This document shows, piece after piece, positions 24,414-31,768 of a DNA stretch of 64,000 nt. Position 1 is the first letter of the stretch. Every line of letters begins with the position of its first letter. The stretch lies in assembly GCF_017814975.1 (NCBI RefSeq), contig NZ_JAGIQA010000035.1, positions 1-64,000 on the forward strand. Direction: 5' to 3'. The position numbers were made by a program, and so were the translations under genes. Under the pieces are notes generated by a model, which worked only from the letters and a program-made list of their open reading frames with translations, was not told the DNA's origin and made no database searches. The DNA is from Cupriavidus consociatus (lineage in GTDB: Bacteria; Pseudomonadota; Gammaproteobacteria; Burkholderiales; Burkholderiaceae).

Positions 24414-24980
24414 ATGTCCACCATCCCCTCCGGGGCCGCTCCCCGCGATCCCGCCATGACCCTGGAAGCCGGCCAGACCGTCAAGGTCACGCGCCCGACG
24501 GCGCGCTTCATGCTGGCCCATCCGGCCCACCTCATCGCCTTTGGCTTCGGCTCCGGCCTGTCGCCGGTCAGCCCCGGCACGGTCGGCACGCTCTACGCGT
24601 GGCTTTCGTTCGTGGTGGTATCGCTGTGGATCGAGTCGGCCACCTGGCTGTGGATCATCGGCGCAGGCTTCCTGGTGGGCTTGTGGGCCTGCGCCAGGAC
24701 CGCCCGCGACATGGGCGTGCATGACCACGGCAGCATGGTGTGGGACGAGATCATCGCGTTCTGGCTGGTGCTGGTCTTTGTCACGCCGACCGGTTTCTGG
24801 GGCCAGTTCGCCGCCTTCCTGTGGTTCCGGCTGTTCGATATCGCCAAGCCCGCGCCGATTGGCTACTACGACCGCACACTCAAGGGCCCCGGCCTGCGCG
24901 GCGGCTTCGGCGTCATGTTCGACGACATCTTCGCGGCCTTCTACACGCTGCTGGTGTTCGCGCTGTGGCGCTCGTTCTGA
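24414..24980 (+). CDS. pgpA: phosphatidylglycerophosphatase A
   Basis: 188 residues. The PgpA signature GFGSGLSPVSPGTVGTLYA is followed by VHDHGSMVWDEIIAFWLVL (the acidic metal site) and FRLFDIAKPAPIGYYDRTLKGPGLRGGFGVMFDDIFAAF. About four membrane segments are visible. It removes the phosphate from phosphatidylglycerophosphate in phospholipid synthesis. The start is the ATG at 24414; a TTG directly before it is not needed. It sits in the thiL-pgpA-pncC run. Confidence 0.95.
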   Translation: MSTIPSGAAPRDPAMTLEAGQTVKVTRPTARFMLAHPAHLIAFGFGSGLSPVSPGTVGTLYAWLSFVVVSLWIESATWLWIIGAGFLVGLWACARTARDMGVHDHGSMVWDEIIAFWLVLVFVTPTGFWGQFAAFLWFRLFDIAKPAPIGYYDRTLKGPGLRGGFGVMFDDIFAAFYTLLVFALWRSF

Positions 24981-25014
24981 GCCCGGCCCATTCCATCAAA
25001 CCCCCGAGTCCAAC

Positions 25015-25512
25015 ATGTCAGTCAGCCGCCTGCTCGACCAGCTTGCCGTCCAGTCCGGCGTTGCCCTTGCCGAAAAATCCCTGATGCTGGCCACCGCCGA
25101 GTCCTGTACCGGCGGGCTGGTCGCCGCCGCCATCACCGATGTCTCGGGCTCGTCCGGCTGGTTCGAGCGCGGCTATGTCACGTATTCCAACGAAGCCAAG
25201 TCCACCATGCTGGGCGTCCCGGCCAAGCTGATCCGCGACCACGGTGCCGTCAGCGAAGAGGTCGCCCGCGCGATGGCGGAAGGGGCGCTGCTGAATAGCC
25301 GCGCGCAGGTTTCGCTGTCGATCACCGGCGTGGCCGGTCCCAACGGCGGCACGCCGGAAAAGCCGGTGGGCATGGTGTGCTTCGGCTGGAGCAACCGCAT
25401 CACCACCATCGTGGAAACCCAGCGCTTTCGCGGCGACCGGGCGCAGATCCGGCGCCAGGCGGCGGAGCACGCGATGCGGGGGTTGCTGGAGTTGCTGCGC
25501 AACGAGGCCTGA
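25015..25512 (+). CDS. pncC: nicotinamide-nucleotide amidohydrolase (CinA C-terminal domain)
   Basis: 165 residues, the stand-alone CinA C-terminal type. ATAESCTGGLVAAAITDVSGSS holds the catalytic Ser, and ITGVAGPNGGTPEKPVGMVCF the conserved glycine-rich strand. It deamidates nicotinamide mononucleotide in NAD salvage. It is 34 bp downstream of pgpA and ends at a strong terminator shared with pyrF. Confidence 0.93.
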   Translation: MSVSRLLDQLAVQSGVALAEKSLMLATAESCTGGLVAAAITDVSGSSGWFERGYVTYSNEAKSTMLGVPAKLIRDHGAVSEEVARAMAEGALLNSRAQVSLSITGVAGPNGGTPEKPVGMVCFGWSNRITTIVETQRFRGDRAQIRRQAAEHAMRGLLELLRNEA

Positions 25513-25545
25513 GGGCCCCTGCCGCCCACCCGCAGCCCAACAAAA

Positions 25546-25572
25546 AACCGCGCCAGCTGGCGCGGTTTTTTT
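25546..25572. terminator. bidirectional intrinsic terminator between pncC and pyrF
   Basis: Perfect stem AACCGCGCC / GGCGCGGTT with AGCT loop, preceded by an A run and followed by seven T. It serves pncC and the converging pyrF. Confidence 0.92.
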
Positions 25573-25588
25573 ATTCCGCATGCGGCAG

Positions 25589-26407
25589 TCAGCCGTGGCG
25601 GTAGCGGTTGATGGTCTCCCGCGTCTGCAGCGCGACATTGCGCGCCGCTGCCGCGAAATCCTTCTCGCGGCTGGCGTACAGGATTGCGCGCGACGAGTTG
25701 ATCATCATGCCGGTGCCATCCGCGGTACGCCCGGCCTTGACCGTCGCCTCGATATCGCCGCCCTGCGCGCCGATGCCCGGGATCAGCAGCGGCATGTCGC
25801 CGACGATCTGGCGCACGCGCGCGATCTCGTTGGGGAAGGTGGCGCCCACCACCAGGCCCATCTGGCCAGTGGTGTTCCAGCGCTCGCGCGCGGCCTCGGC
25901 CACCAGCTGGTACAGCGGCTTGCCATCGACCTGCAGGAACTGCACGTCGGAGCCGCCGGGGTTGGAAGTGCGGCACAGCACGATCACGCCGCGGTCCGGG
26001 TAAGCCAGGTACGGCTGCATCGAATCGAAGCCCATGTAGGGGCTGACCGTGACCGCGTCGGCCTTGTAGCGCTCGAATGCTTCCAGCGCATAGTGCTCGG
26101 CGGTCGAGCCGATATCGCCGCGCTTGGCGTCCAGGATCACCGGGATGCCGGGGTGGGCGTCGTGGATGTAGTGGATCAGCTGCTCGAGCTGGTCTTCGGC
26201 GCGCTGCGAATGGAAATACGCGATCTGCGGCTTGAAGGCGCAAACCAGGTCGGCGGTGGCATCGACGATCTCGCGGCAGAACGAGAAGATGGCGCCGCCC
26301 GCGCCGGTCAGCGACAGCGGCAGCTTCTGCGGATCAGGGTCGAGCCCGACACACAGAAGGGAATCGTTACGCTGCCAGGCGGCAGCAAGCTGCTCGGTGA
26401 AAGTCAT
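25589..26407 (-). CDS. pyrF: orotidine 5'-phosphate decarboxylase
   Basis: 272 residues, the longer group of OMP decarboxylases common in beta- and actinobacteria. LCVGLDPDPQKLP opens it. VILDAKRGDIGSTAEHYA carries the catalytic Asp-Lys-x-x-Asp pattern, and PGIGAQGGDIEATVKAG the phosphate-binding loop. It makes UMP in the last step of pyrimidine synthesis. Confidence 0.96.
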   Translation of the reverse strand: MTFTEQLAAAWQRNDSLLCVGLDPDPQKLPLSLTGAGGAIFSFCREIVDATADLVCAFKPQIAYFHSQRAEDQLEQLIHYIHDAHPGIPVILDAKRGDIGSTAEHYALEAFERYKADAVTVSPYMGFDSMQPYLAYPDRGVIVLCRTSNPGGSDVQFLQVDGKPLYQLVAEAARERWNTTGQMGLVVGATFPNEIARVRQIVGDMPLLIPGIGAQGGDIEATVKAGRTADGTGMMINSSRAILYASREKDFAAAARNVALQTRETINRYRHG

Positions 26408-26608
26408 GGGATGCTCGAAATATCCTGGTGGCGCCGGCGCCTCATGGGACTTCCAAGTCCCAGGCCGGCACGGTTGGCCGCAGCGGCGTGAAAACCTTTC
26501 ATCCCTGCAGCATATGTCGTTTCCGGCAATTTTACCCGCTGCGTGCTATCGTTTTGCGCTTCCTCTCAAAACAAAGAGCGGCACCGCGCACAGCCGCCAT
26601 CTGCAGTC

Positions 26609-27508
26609 ATGTCTCTCGATCGCCGCGGTATTTTCCTGCTTGTCGTACTAACCCTCGCCTGGGGCATCAACTGGCCCATCATGAAGGTCGGGGTGGCGCA
26701 TTTTCCGCCGATGGGCTTCCGCCTGCTGTGCATGGCCGGCGGCGTGGTCGCGCTGGGCCTGGCGCTGCGCCTGCGCGGCGACTCGCTGGCCGTGCCGCGG
26801 CGCGAATGGGGCACGGTGTTCCGACTCGCCCTGCCCAACATGGTGGTGTGGCACCTGTTCGCCATCTGCGCGGTCAAGATGCTGTCGTCGGGACGCGCCG
26901 CCATTCTTGGCTACACCATGCCCATCTGGGCCGTGGTGTGGGGCCTGGTCTTCTTTCGCGAACGCATCGGCGGCTGGGCCTGGGTTGGCATCGGCTGCGC
27001 GCTGGCGGGCACGGTGCTGCTGCTGTCAGGCGAGATCAGCGCGCTGACCGGCAGCCCCGCCGGCACGCTGCTGATGCTGCTTGCCGCTGCCGGCTGGGGT
27101 TTCGGCACCCAGCTGATGAAGCGCACCCAGACCGACGTGCCGATCGGCGCCATGACCTTCTGGATGCTGCTGGCGACCCTGCCCTTCCTGCTCGTCGGCA
27201 CGCTGCTGCTCGAGCACGGCTGGCGCATGCCGACCACCGTCGAATGGGGCGCGATCGCCTACAACGCGGTGGTGGTCTTTGCCTTCTGCCACCTGGTCTG
27301 GTTCGGGCTGGCGCGCAGCCTGCCGCCGGTGGTGTCGAGCCTGTCGATCATGTTCATCCCGGTGGTCGGCGTCTTCTCGGGCATGTGGCTGCTGGGCGAG
27401 CGGCCGCACTGGCAGGACTACGCCGCCATCGTGCTGATGTTCCTGGCCTTGTCCTCGGTGATGCTGGCGCCGCTGCTCTGGCGCCGGCTGCGCGGTGCCA
27501 TGGGCTGA
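26609..27508 (+). CDS. DMT-superfamily (EamA) transporter
   Basis: 299 residues with about ten hydrophobic segments arranged as two EamA repeats. The start MSLDRRGIFLLVVLTLAWGINWPIMKVG is the usual first helix. The second repeat begins near GTLLMLLAAAGWGFGTQLMK. Members export amino acids or other small metabolites; the substrate is not inferable here. It is oriented away from pyrF. The start at 26609 was preferred over an upstream in-frame start because the latter adds a non-membrane, low-quality leader. Confidence 0.88.
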   Translation: MSLDRRGIFLLVVLTLAWGINWPIMKVGVAHFPPMGFRLLCMAGGVVALGLALRLRGDSLAVPRREWGTVFRLALPNMVVWHLFAICAVKMLSSGRAAILGYTMPIWAVVWGLVFFRERIGGWAWVGIGCALAGTVLLLSGEISALTGSPAGTLLMLLAAAGWGFGTQLMKRTQTDVPIGAMTFWMLLATLPFLLVGTLLLEHGWRMPTTVEWGAIAYNAVVVFAFCHLVWFGLARSLPPVVSSLSIMFIPVVGVFSGMWLLGERPHWQDYAAIVLMFLALSSVMLAPLLWRRLRGAMG

Positions 27509-27563
27509 GGCCGCCGGCCCGGGGGGGAGCACAACGGCCGCGCCACCTCCACGGAGATTTCAC

Positions 27564-27593
27564 TTAACAAGCGCCCCTTCGTTGGGCTACACT
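27564..27593 (+). promoter_or_regulatory. sigma70 promoter ahead of the structured RNA segment
   Basis: TTAACA (27564-27569) and TACACT (27588-27593) are separated by 18 bp, predicting a start near 27600. The next good coding start is corA at 28054, so the first transcribed product is at least 450 nt without a credible gene. Confidence 0.55.
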
Positions 27594-27599
27594 CGCGGC

Positions 27600-27790
27600 C
27601 ATCACAATCCCGGAGAAATTACGTGGGCAGTAGCATCGGGTGTTCGAGTTGGCGCAGTCATGCGACCACTGCGAATGCCATGTCACTGCGGGCTGCGTAA
27701 CGACGACCCGCCCGGAGCACCCGGCTCCGCGCTTCGTCGGACTTGCCCGCAGTCAGAACTGCGGGCGAGTGTCTTTCCGTGCCACCAGCG
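27600..27790 (+). ncRNA. candidate structured RNA (6S-like layout or corA leader)
   Basis: The segment folds readily by eye. Closing pairing is GTGG(G)CA (27623-27629) with TGCCAC (27780-27785). Hairpin A is CGCAGT / ACTGCG (27653-27673). Stem D is CGACGA / TCGTCG (27701-27706 with 27734-27739), enclosing hairpin C, CGGAGC / GCTCCG (27713-27729). Hairpin B is a 13-bp stem with CAGA loop (27741-27770). GCCCGCAGT (27745-27753) can also pair with an exact second ACTGCGGGC at 27685-27693, so two mutually exclusive folds exist. A closing stem, an open region and a side hairpin in about 180 nt recall 6S RNA. A regulatory leader of corA is the alternative. I could not assign a family. Confidence 0.4.
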
Positions 27791-28053
27791 GCGCCTTCAT
27801 GCGCGCCCCACCGTGGCGGATCTTCCCTCTCCCGGCTAGCCAGCCAACCCAGGCAAACGCCATCGCCTTGTCCGCCTGCTCCGCGCAGCCGCGGGACAGC
27901 GCGATCACGCTTGCCCGTGGCCCGGCCTTGCGCGGCTTGCCGCTGGGCCATGACGGGACATGACGCAATACCTGGGATGCGGCGAGCCGCCTGCGCTTGT
28001 CTTCGCGCTTGTCATTGTTTTTCGTCGCAAATCAGCAATAAGGAATCCCGGGG

Positions 28054-29016
28054 ATGATCAACCTGTTCGTCCTGCAGAAAGGCCGGCTTGCCCAGGAGCA
28101 AGTCGACGAGCGCAATGAGCTGCTGCAGCACAAGCCGATCTGGATCGATGTCGTCAACCCTGACGACGAAGAGCTGAACTGGATCAAGGAAGCCTACGGC
28201 GTCGCCCTTCCCGAACTGGAAGACCTGGGCGACCTGGAGGCGTCGGCGCGCTATTTCGAGGGCGAGGACGAGAATATCCATATCCGCACCGACTTCCTGC
28301 TCGATGAGGAAGAGGTATCACGCAACGTGCGCGTGGCCTTCGTGCTGACCAAGGACGTCCTGTTCTCTATCCACGACGAAGACCTGCCGGTGTTCCGGCT
28401 GGTGCGGCTGCGCGCGCGCATGCGCCCGGGCTCGGTGCGCAACGCCAAGGACGTGCTGATGGACCTGTACGCGACCGATGCGGAATATTCGGCCGACTCG
28501 ATCGAGGAAGTCTACGAACGCCTGGAAGAAGCCAGCCGCCGCGTGCTGGCCGAGAACGTGACCGATGCCGCCGCTGCCGACGTGCTGGAAACCATCGCCC
28601 GCGAGGAAGACCTGAACGGCCGCATCCGCCGCAACGTGATGGATACGCGCCGCGCGGTGTCCTTCCTGATGCGCAGCCAGCTGCTGTCGGCCGAGCAGCA
28701 GGACGAAGCACGCCAGATCCTGCGCGATATCGACTCGATCGAGAACCACACCGCGTTCCTGTTCGACAAGATCAACTTCCTGATGGATGCGACCGTCGGT
28801 TTCATCAATATCAACCAGAACAAGATCATCAAACTGTTCTCGGTGGTGTCGGTGGCATTGATGCCGCCCACGCTGATCGCAAGCATCTACGGCATGAACT
28901 TCAAGGTAATGCCGGAACTGGACTGGGCCGCGGGCTATCCTTGGGCGATCGCGTTGATGGCGGTGTCGGCGGCGATCCCGCTGGTGTATTTCCGCCGCAA
29001 GGGCTGGCTGAGCTGA
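28054..29016 (+). CDS. corA: CorA-family Mg2+/Co2+ transporter
   Basis: 320 residues. A large acidic cytoplasmic domain is followed by two C-terminal helices with the signature YGMNF at about 279-283 (the GMN selectivity loop), and ends FRRKGWLS. CorA forms a pentameric channel for magnesium and cobalt. The start MINLFVLQKGRLAQEQVDERNELL is preceded by an AAGGAAT-like ribosome site. The long structured upstream region may control it. Confidence 0.95.
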   Translation: MINLFVLQKGRLAQEQVDERNELLQHKPIWIDVVNPDDEELNWIKEAYGVALPELEDLGDLEASARYFEGEDENIHIRTDFLLDEEEVSRNVRVAFVLTKDVLFSIHDEDLPVFRLVRLRARMRPGSVRNAKDVLMDLYATDAEYSADSIEEVYERLEEASRRVLAENVTDAAAADVLETIAREEDLNGRIRRNVMDTRRAVSFLMRSQLLSAEQQDEARQILRDIDSIENHTAFLFDKINFLMDATVGFININQNKIIKLFSVVSVALMPPTLIASIYGMNFKVMPELDWAAGYPWAIALMAVSAAIPLVYFRRKGWLS

Positions 29017-29037
29017 GACCCGAAGGCCCGTCGGGCC

Positions 29038-29808
29038 TCAGTCCGGCAACGTCGCCGCGCCCATCCTGCGCGCGATGATTCCCGCCTTCGCGCGGAAATT
29101 CACCCGCACGTTGGCGCAGTACTCTTTTTTGTCGAAGCACTTGGGCGCCGGCAATGCCGCCGCCAGCCGCGCGGACTGCCCGATGCTGAGCTTGTCGGCA
29201 TTGGTGCGGAAGTAGTGCTGCGCCGCGGCCTGCGCGCCGAACACGCCCTCGCCCCACTCCACCGAGTTCAGGTAGATCTCGTAGATGCGCTGCTTGTCGA
29301 GCCAGAATTCCAGCATCCACGTGATCGCCAGCTCCTGCCCCTTGCGCAGGTAATGCTGCTCGGACGACAGGAACAGGTTCTTGGCCAGCTGCTGCGTGAT
29401 GGTTGAAGCGCCGCGCACGATGCGGCCTCGCTTCTTGTTGCGCTCCCACGCATCGAGCATGGCGTCGAGCTCGTAGCCGGGATGGTTGACGAAGCCCGCA
29501 TCCTCGCTGGCGATCACCGCGCGTTTGAGGTTGCGCGAGATGCGCTCATACGGCACCCACTCGCGCTCCAGCCCGCAGCTCCACAGGTTGAAGCCGCACA
29601 GCCGCCAGCGCTCGGCCCGCATGAAGGTCGTGCTCGACGGGTTGACGTATTGCCAGCTGGCAATCTGCACGAAGAAATACAACTGCATCGCCAGCACGCC
29701 CGCGACCATGCAGCCCAGCAGGTAGCCAAGCCAGCGCAGCGGATTCAGCACCGAGCCGGCGGAGGCAGCGCCACGGGCGGCGCTGGCCGTGCGGTTGCGG
29801 ATGGCCAC
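29038..29808 (-). CDS. mtgA: monofunctional biosynthetic peptidoglycan transglycosylase
   Basis: 256 residues. One membrane segment (about 27-49) is followed by a GT51 domain. AVIASEDAGFVNHPGYELDAM holds the catalytic Glu102, and RGASTITQQLAKNLFLSSE and the terminal GQSARLAAALPAPKCF complete the fold. It polymerises lipid II without a transpeptidase domain. No ATG fits, so I take the GTG at 29808 (VAIRNRTASAARG), 17 bp after the aroE stop. It is the last gene of rnb-tonB-aroE-mtgA. Confidence 0.93.
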   Translation of the reverse strand: MAIRNRTASAARGAASAGSVLNPLRWLGYLLGCMVAGVLAMQLYFFVQIASWQYVNPSSTTFMRAERWRLCGFNLWSCGLEREWVPYERISRNLKRAVIASEDAGFVNHPGYELDAMLDAWERNKKRGRIVRGASTITQQLAKNLFLSSEQHYLRKGQELAITWMLEFWLDKQRIYEIYLNSVEWGEGVFGAQAAAQHYFRTNADKLSIGQSARLAAALPAPKCFDKKEYCANVRVNFRAKAGIIARRMGAATLPD

Positions 29809-29825
29809 GGCCGGCGGCGCCCCGC

Positions 29826-30725
29826 TCAGCCCTTGCGTTCGGCCTGCAGCGCGTCGCGCAGCTCGGCCAGCACGGGAGCAGTACGGGGGCGCACGCCGCG
29901 CCAGATATAGAAGGCCTCGGCGGCCTGCTCGACCAGCATGCCCAGGCCGTCGCTGGTGCGCGCACCGCAGCGCGCGGCGAACTGCAGGAATACGGTCGGC
30001 TCGGCACCGTACATCATGTCGTAGGCCAGCACGCCTTCGCCCAGCAGGAACTCGGGCAGCGGCGGCACTTCGCCGTGCAGGCTGCTCGACGAGGCATTGA
30101 TCACGATGTCGCAGGCCTCGTCCTCGGACAGGCCTTCCAGCGCATCGAGACCGCCGCCCCACAGCTCCACGCCGAACTGGTCGGCCGCTTCGACGAACTC
30201 TTCCAGCATGTCGCTGGCGCGCGACGCGGTGCGGTTAGCCACCACGATGCGCGACGGACGCGCCTCGATCAGCGGCAGCATCGCGCCCATGGCCGCGCCG
30301 CCAGCTCCCAGCAGCAGCACGCGCTTGCCTTCGACCAGCGTGTCGAGGTTGTCCTGGATATCGCGCACCAGGCCCACGCCATCGGTGTTGTCGCCGTGGA
30401 TCAGGCCATCCTCGATCCACAGCGTGTTGACCGCGCCGGCGGCTTCGGCACGCTCGGTCAGGCGGTCGGCCAGGTCATAGGCCTCCAGCTTGAACGGCAC
30501 CGTCACATTGCAGCCGTAGCCGCCGTCGGCGAAGAACTTGCGCACGGTATCGGCAAACCCGTCCAGCGGCGCCTCCAGCCGGTCGTACTGCACCGCCTCG
30601 CCGGTCTGGCGCGCAAAAGCGGCGTGGATCGCCGGCGAACGGCTGTGCGAAATGGGATTGCCGATCACCACATACTGGTCCGGCGTGTTCTGGGTGCGGT
30701 CTGGCGTAGTGTCTGGAGTGGTCAT
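29826..30725 (-). CDS. aroE: shikimate dehydrogenase
   Basis: 299 residues. The substrate-binding motif is NPISHSRSPAIHAAF, the catalytic Lys is in CNVTVPFKLEAYDLAD, and the NADP-binding loop is LLLGAGGAAMGAMLPL. It reduces 3-dehydroshikimate in aromatic amino acid synthesis. Its ATG overlaps the tonB stop by one base (TGATG) and mtgA follows closely. aroQ, another shikimate gene, is in the window at 39.2 kb. Confidence 0.96.
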   Translation of the reverse strand: MTTPDTTPDRTQNTPDQYVVIGNPISHSRSPAIHAAFARQTGEAVQYDRLEAPLDGFADTVRKFFADGGYGCNVTVPFKLEAYDLADRLTERAEAAGAVNTLWIEDGLIHGDNTDGVGLVRDIQDNLDTLVEGKRVLLLGAGGAAMGAMLPLIEARPSRIVVANRTASRASDMLEEFVEAADQFGVELWGGGLDALEGLSEDEACDIVINASSSSLHGEVPPLPEFLLGEGVLAYDMMYGAEPTVFLQFAARCGARTSDGLGMLVEQAAEAFYIWRGVRPRTAPVLAELRDALQAERKG

Positions 30726-31657
30726 CAGCGTGCCTGCAGCCGGGTTTCCAGCCCGCTGCGCGAAAACTTGAAAGTGGAAATGACTTCCAGGATGTCCTGG
30801 CGCGCCGCCATTTCCGCGGTGAAGGCGCCGAACGGCGCGGCCGCGCGCACGATCGCCACGGCCTGGCGGTCCAGCGCGGGATCGCCCGAGCTCTTGACCA
30901 CGTCGATGGCGTCGATGTTGTAGCCGTCGCGGTTGTAGCCGAGCTTGCCGAGCCGGTTGACGTTGATCACCAGGATCAACTGGCCGTACAGCGGCTTGCC
31001 ATTGCGTTGCGGGAAATCGGTGGTGCCACGCGCCTCGATCTTGCGGCGCAGCCGGTCGTAGTACTGCGCGTAATCGACCGCCTGCGCGCTGGTCGCCGTC
31101 AACTGGAAGCGCTTGGGCCGCTTGGCGTAGTGATCCAGGTTGCGGCCGATCTCGGCTTCGAGCTTGGCCATCTCGTCGGCCGAGGTGCGCTCGTCCTGAC
31201 CGCGCTGGGGATTGTCCTGGCGCTTCTCGCCGGGCTTGAGCGGCTGGCTGCGCACCGCAGGCGCGGGCTCGCGCGCCTGCGTCAGCAAGCGCTGCTGCTC
31301 CAGTTCGAGCTGTTCGACGCGGCGCTGCACCTGGCGCACGAGGTCGCCCTCCTGCGTCACGGTCTGCGCTGGCAGCGGCGTGGTGGCGCGCTGCAGATCA
31401 TGGTCGCCGCCGCCGTCCAGGTTGGCTTGCGCCAGCGCGGTCGGGTTGCGCGGCTTCTGCGCCGATTTCGCGTTGACCAGCACCACGTCAAGCGGCGAGT
31501 CCGTGCGCTTGATCTCGAACACCTCGGGCGCGGCTATCCGCACCATCAGCAGCAGTGCATGCACGACCAGGGAAATCGCCAGCGCCTTGGCCAGCGTACT
31601 GCTGTTGTGCCACCTGGCGTGCCACCGGTGGCGGGGAGCGGCGAGTGCAGCGTTCAC
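30725..31657 (-). CDS. TonB-type energy transducer
   Basis: 310 residues. One N-terminal membrane helix (about 25-45) precedes a charged linker (QRRVEQLELEQQRLL, EKRQDNPQRGQDERTSADEMAKLEAEIGR) and a C-terminal TonB domain (about 210-300) with YGQLILVINVNRLGKLGYNRDGYNIDAIDVVKSSGDPALDRQAVAIVRAAAPFGAF. No exbB or exbD is adjacent, so it must use a distant pair. It lies in an otherwise housekeeping operon. A link to the TonB-dependent receptor at 50-52 kb is possible but unproven. Confidence 0.88.
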   Translation of the reverse strand: MNAALAAPRHRWHARWHNSSTLAKALAISLVVHALLLMVRIAAPEVFEIKRTDSPLDVVLVNAKSAQKPRNPTALAQANLDGGGDHDLQRATTPLPAQTVTQEGDLVRQVQRRVEQLELEQQRLLTQAREPAPAVRSQPLKPGEKRQDNPQRGQDERTSADEMAKLEAEIGRNLDHYAKRPKRFQLTATSAQAVDYAQYYDRLRRKIEARGTTDFPQRNGKPLYGQLILVINVNRLGKLGYNRDGYNIDAIDVVKSSGDPALDRQAVAIVRAAAPFGAFTAEMAARQDILEVISTFKFSRSGLETRLQAR

Positions 31658-31768
31658 GATGGCGGGAATTTGGCTCGGGAGGTGCGAGGCGACAAGTGAA
31701 TGGGCATTCCCGGCCGGCCGGGAATGCCGCTACGCATTGTAAGTGAGCCCCGCCGATTTCCGAAGGCT

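Larger units (their letters stand above)
27509..28053. other. 545-bp non-coding region between DMT gene and corA
   Basis: It contains the promoter at 27564-27593 and the structured segment 27600-27790. Downstream is unremarkable sequence, with a GCGCTTGTC direct repeat (27993-28001 and 28005-28013) shortly before corA. Open frames here lack protein character. Confidence 0.6.

Noticed and set aside
27601..27790. tRNA or two-piece tmRNA in the corA upstream region (a GTTCGA motif is present near 27642)
   Set aside because: The motif is not flanked by a T-stem, there is no acceptor stem with CCA and no tag reading frame.
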